Of a DNA stretch of 64,000 nt, positions 62,907-64,000 are shown one piece after another (position 1 is the first letter of the stretch; the number at the start of each line of letters is the position of its first letter). The stretch lies in the NCBI GenBank assembly GCA_036825615.1, contig DAISXY010000004.1, positions 124,001 to 188,000 on the forward strand, in the 5' to 3' direction. The notes under the pieces are model-generated. The model had not been told where the DNA came from and searched no databases. It worked only from the letters and a program-made list of their open reading frames with translations. The stretch comes from JAICXG01 sp036825615 (GTDB lineage: Bacteria > Verrucomicrobiota > Verrucomicrobiia > Chthoniobacterales > UBA10450). The translations under genes and the position numbers were made by a program.

Positions 62907-63839
62907 TTAGAACTCGCCGCGAAATCGGATCGCGCCATAAGGTGACCCGCTCTCATTGTGATAACGAACGTCAGTCCGATGAAAATCGAATTGACGATAG
63001 GCGGCATAACCGCCTTCGAGAGTTAGAGTGAGAGAAGAATTAAGCTTCCAGTCGAGGCCTGCGCCGGTGCGGAGTTCATCGTAAGTCAGCCAGGCGTTGT
63101 TCAGCGCGGTGTTGCCATGGCTGTCGCCGAAGTGGTCGTCAACGCGGAAGGTGTTTTCTTTCACATCGGCGCCGGCATAGAGAGTGGCATTGCGACTGAG
63201 CTGGTACTCGATTCGCGGCGTTGGGAGGACAAAGTTCAGGACCCATTGCGACGCGATCTTCCAGCGAATTCCGCCACCAGGGATGACGGGGTAGCGACTT
63301 TGCACATTAACGCCAAGACCAAGAACAAGCTGGAGATCAGGGCTGTAGATATAAGTGCCGCCAAGAACGAATGGGACATTAAAAGAATCCCCGTCGAGAT
63401 GGTCAAAGGTGGTGCCGTAGAATCCGGGCTGGCTCTCGAATCGCACCAGAATGGAATCGGAAAACTTCGTATCGAGTCCAATGATGGCATTGGTTGCTTG
63501 GAGCGTATTCGGCAACTGGGCGCCGCCGTTCGGGAAATCAAAGGAATAGCGTTCCCATTGTCCACCGAGTCTTAGGATGCCAAACTTCACCCGCGGGGTA
63601 TAGACGAAGAGAAGATTGGAATAATACTCGCCCAGATCGGTTACGTGCCGGGCGCCGCGCGCGACTTCACCGTCGCCGAGATACGCCTGGTCGATTTCGA
63701 ACTCGCCGGAAAAGTTAAATGGCTCTTCGACCGTTGCATTTTCGGTTGTCATAGGCGCGACTGCCTTGTCCTCACCGGCGAGGAGAGAAGAGACAATGCC
63801 ACATGAGAGGAGACCAAGGAGTAGAGTGCGGGAGTTCAT
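62907..63839 (-). CDS. outer-membrane beta-barrel protein (DUF6268-like)
   Basis: The 310-residue product has a signal (MNSRTLLLGLLSCGIVSSLLAG) and a strand-rich body with alternating aromatic strands (FNFSGEFEIDQAYLG, VKFGILRLGGQWERYSFDF, LTLTLEGGYAAYRQFDF), ending YGAIRFRGEF with terminal Phe. It resembles the outer-membrane family DUF6268, by memory only. Its ATG overlaps the stop of the upstream partial gene (ATGA). Function unknown. Confidence 0.65.
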   Translation of the reverse strand: MNSRTLLLGLLSCGIVSSLLAGEDKAVAPMTTENATVEEPFNFSGEFEIDQAYLGDGEVARGARHVTDLGEYYSNLLFVYTPRVKFGILRLGGQWERYSFDFPNGGAQLPNTLQATNAIIGLDTKFSDSILVRFESQPGFYGTTFDHLDGDSFNVPFVLGGTYIYSPDLQLVLGLGVNVQSRYPVIPGGGIRWKIASQWVLNFVLPTPRIEYQLSRNATLYAGADVKENTFRVDDHFGDSHGNTALNNAWLTYDELRTGAGLDWKLNSSLTLTLEGGYAAYRQFDFHRTDVRYHNESGSPYGAIRFRGEF

Positions 63840-64000
63840 TTGCTGCTTTCGCGGCGGAAGACTTCCGCGGCCTTAAGGATATCTTTGCGCATCGCACCTT
63901 CGGAGGCGAGGCGTTCGACCCCATGCAGGTCAGCCAGCGAGTTCGAGGAGACAAAATCACCGCGCCAAAGGAGGGTGGAAGGCCGGCCGCCTGCCTGGAT
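63836..64000 (-). CDS. C-terminal end of an unidentified protein (cut by window edge)
   Basis: 54 codons are open to the window edge, ending ..KAAEVFRRESSK and TGA. Its stop codon overlaps the ATG of the outer-membrane protein (ATGA). The fragment (STLLWRGDFVSSNSLADLHG..RKDILKAAEVF) gives no family I can name. The start and most of the gene lie outside the window. Confidence 0.6.
   Translation of the reverse strand: MQAGGRPSTLLWRGDFVSSNSLADLHGVERLASEGAMRKDILKAAEVFRRESSK

Overview
The window is GC-rich DNA from a Gram-negative bacterium, closely packed and transcribed in both directions. A phylum-level guess is Verrucomicrobiota (Chthoniobacterales or Spartobacteria-like). It rests on the large delta-60-repeat secreted protein, a C-terminal domain shared by two large secreted proteins, ECF-sigma/kinase pairing, the TonB receptor and other envelope genes, and the general style of the proteins. 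It is an inference and no 16S gene is present. I saw no tRNA, rRNA, CRISPR array, intact insertion sequence or prophage.

Layout. 1-4.1 kb: truncated PilB/GspE-type ATPase, POT peptide transporter with a small lipoprotein, QueD, and an ATP-grasp-like protein. 4.1-5.4 kb: intergenic repeats, then a RES-Xre toxin-antitoxin pair with a perfect operator palindrome at its start. 5.4-11.4 kb: two secreted propeller-like proteins sharing a C-terminal domain (three copies in all), separated by kbl. 11.5-18.3 kb: 3D-domain lipoprotein, secreted metallopeptidase, Ski2-like helicase, agmatine deiminase, VOC protein, small HTH protein and a CxxC HMA-type protein. 18.5-20.6 kb: large secreted protein with a strong terminator. 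20.7-24.3 kb: arsenic operon arsM-arsC-pit-arsS, with arsC frameshifted twice. 24.6-27.0 kb: mntR divergent from mntH-usp around DtxR-like operator sites. 27.1-30 kb: copper cassette (CxxC protein, outer-membrane protein, copC, copD). 29.9-41.6 kb: M50/CBS protease, ackA-xfp phosphoketolase shunt, kinase fusion, tandem USP, phospholipase-D enzyme, haem-binding protein, hemerythrin and Rnk. 41.8-52.1 kb: three P-type ATPases, FtsH and a Csp-like copper storage protein. 52.1-55.7 kb: toxin-antitoxin module next to a decayed second copy of the copA tail, lipoprotein, GNAT, YagU-like protein and GlxA-type regulator. 55.8-64 kb: Ser/Thr kinase with TPRs, ECF sigma factor, TonB receptor, outer-membrane barrel and a truncated gene.

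The genes fit metal and stress homeostasis: arsenic methylation and probable arsenosugar formation, copper export and storage, manganese import, peptide uptake, and ATP generation from acetyl phosphate.

The most unusual signal is not a gene. The octamer TCGTTAGG (usually TCGTTAGGC) occurs 29 times by my hand count of both strands, against about 1.6 expected from base composition. It occurs inside genes, at stop codons and between genes, and is absent from about 30-41 kb and after 55.5 kb. Other points worth checking are an apparent AUC start codon behind a perfect Shine-Dalgarno in the copper cassette, two arsC frameshifts that sum to three bases, the copA-tail remnant, and several perfect palindromes at regulatory positions.
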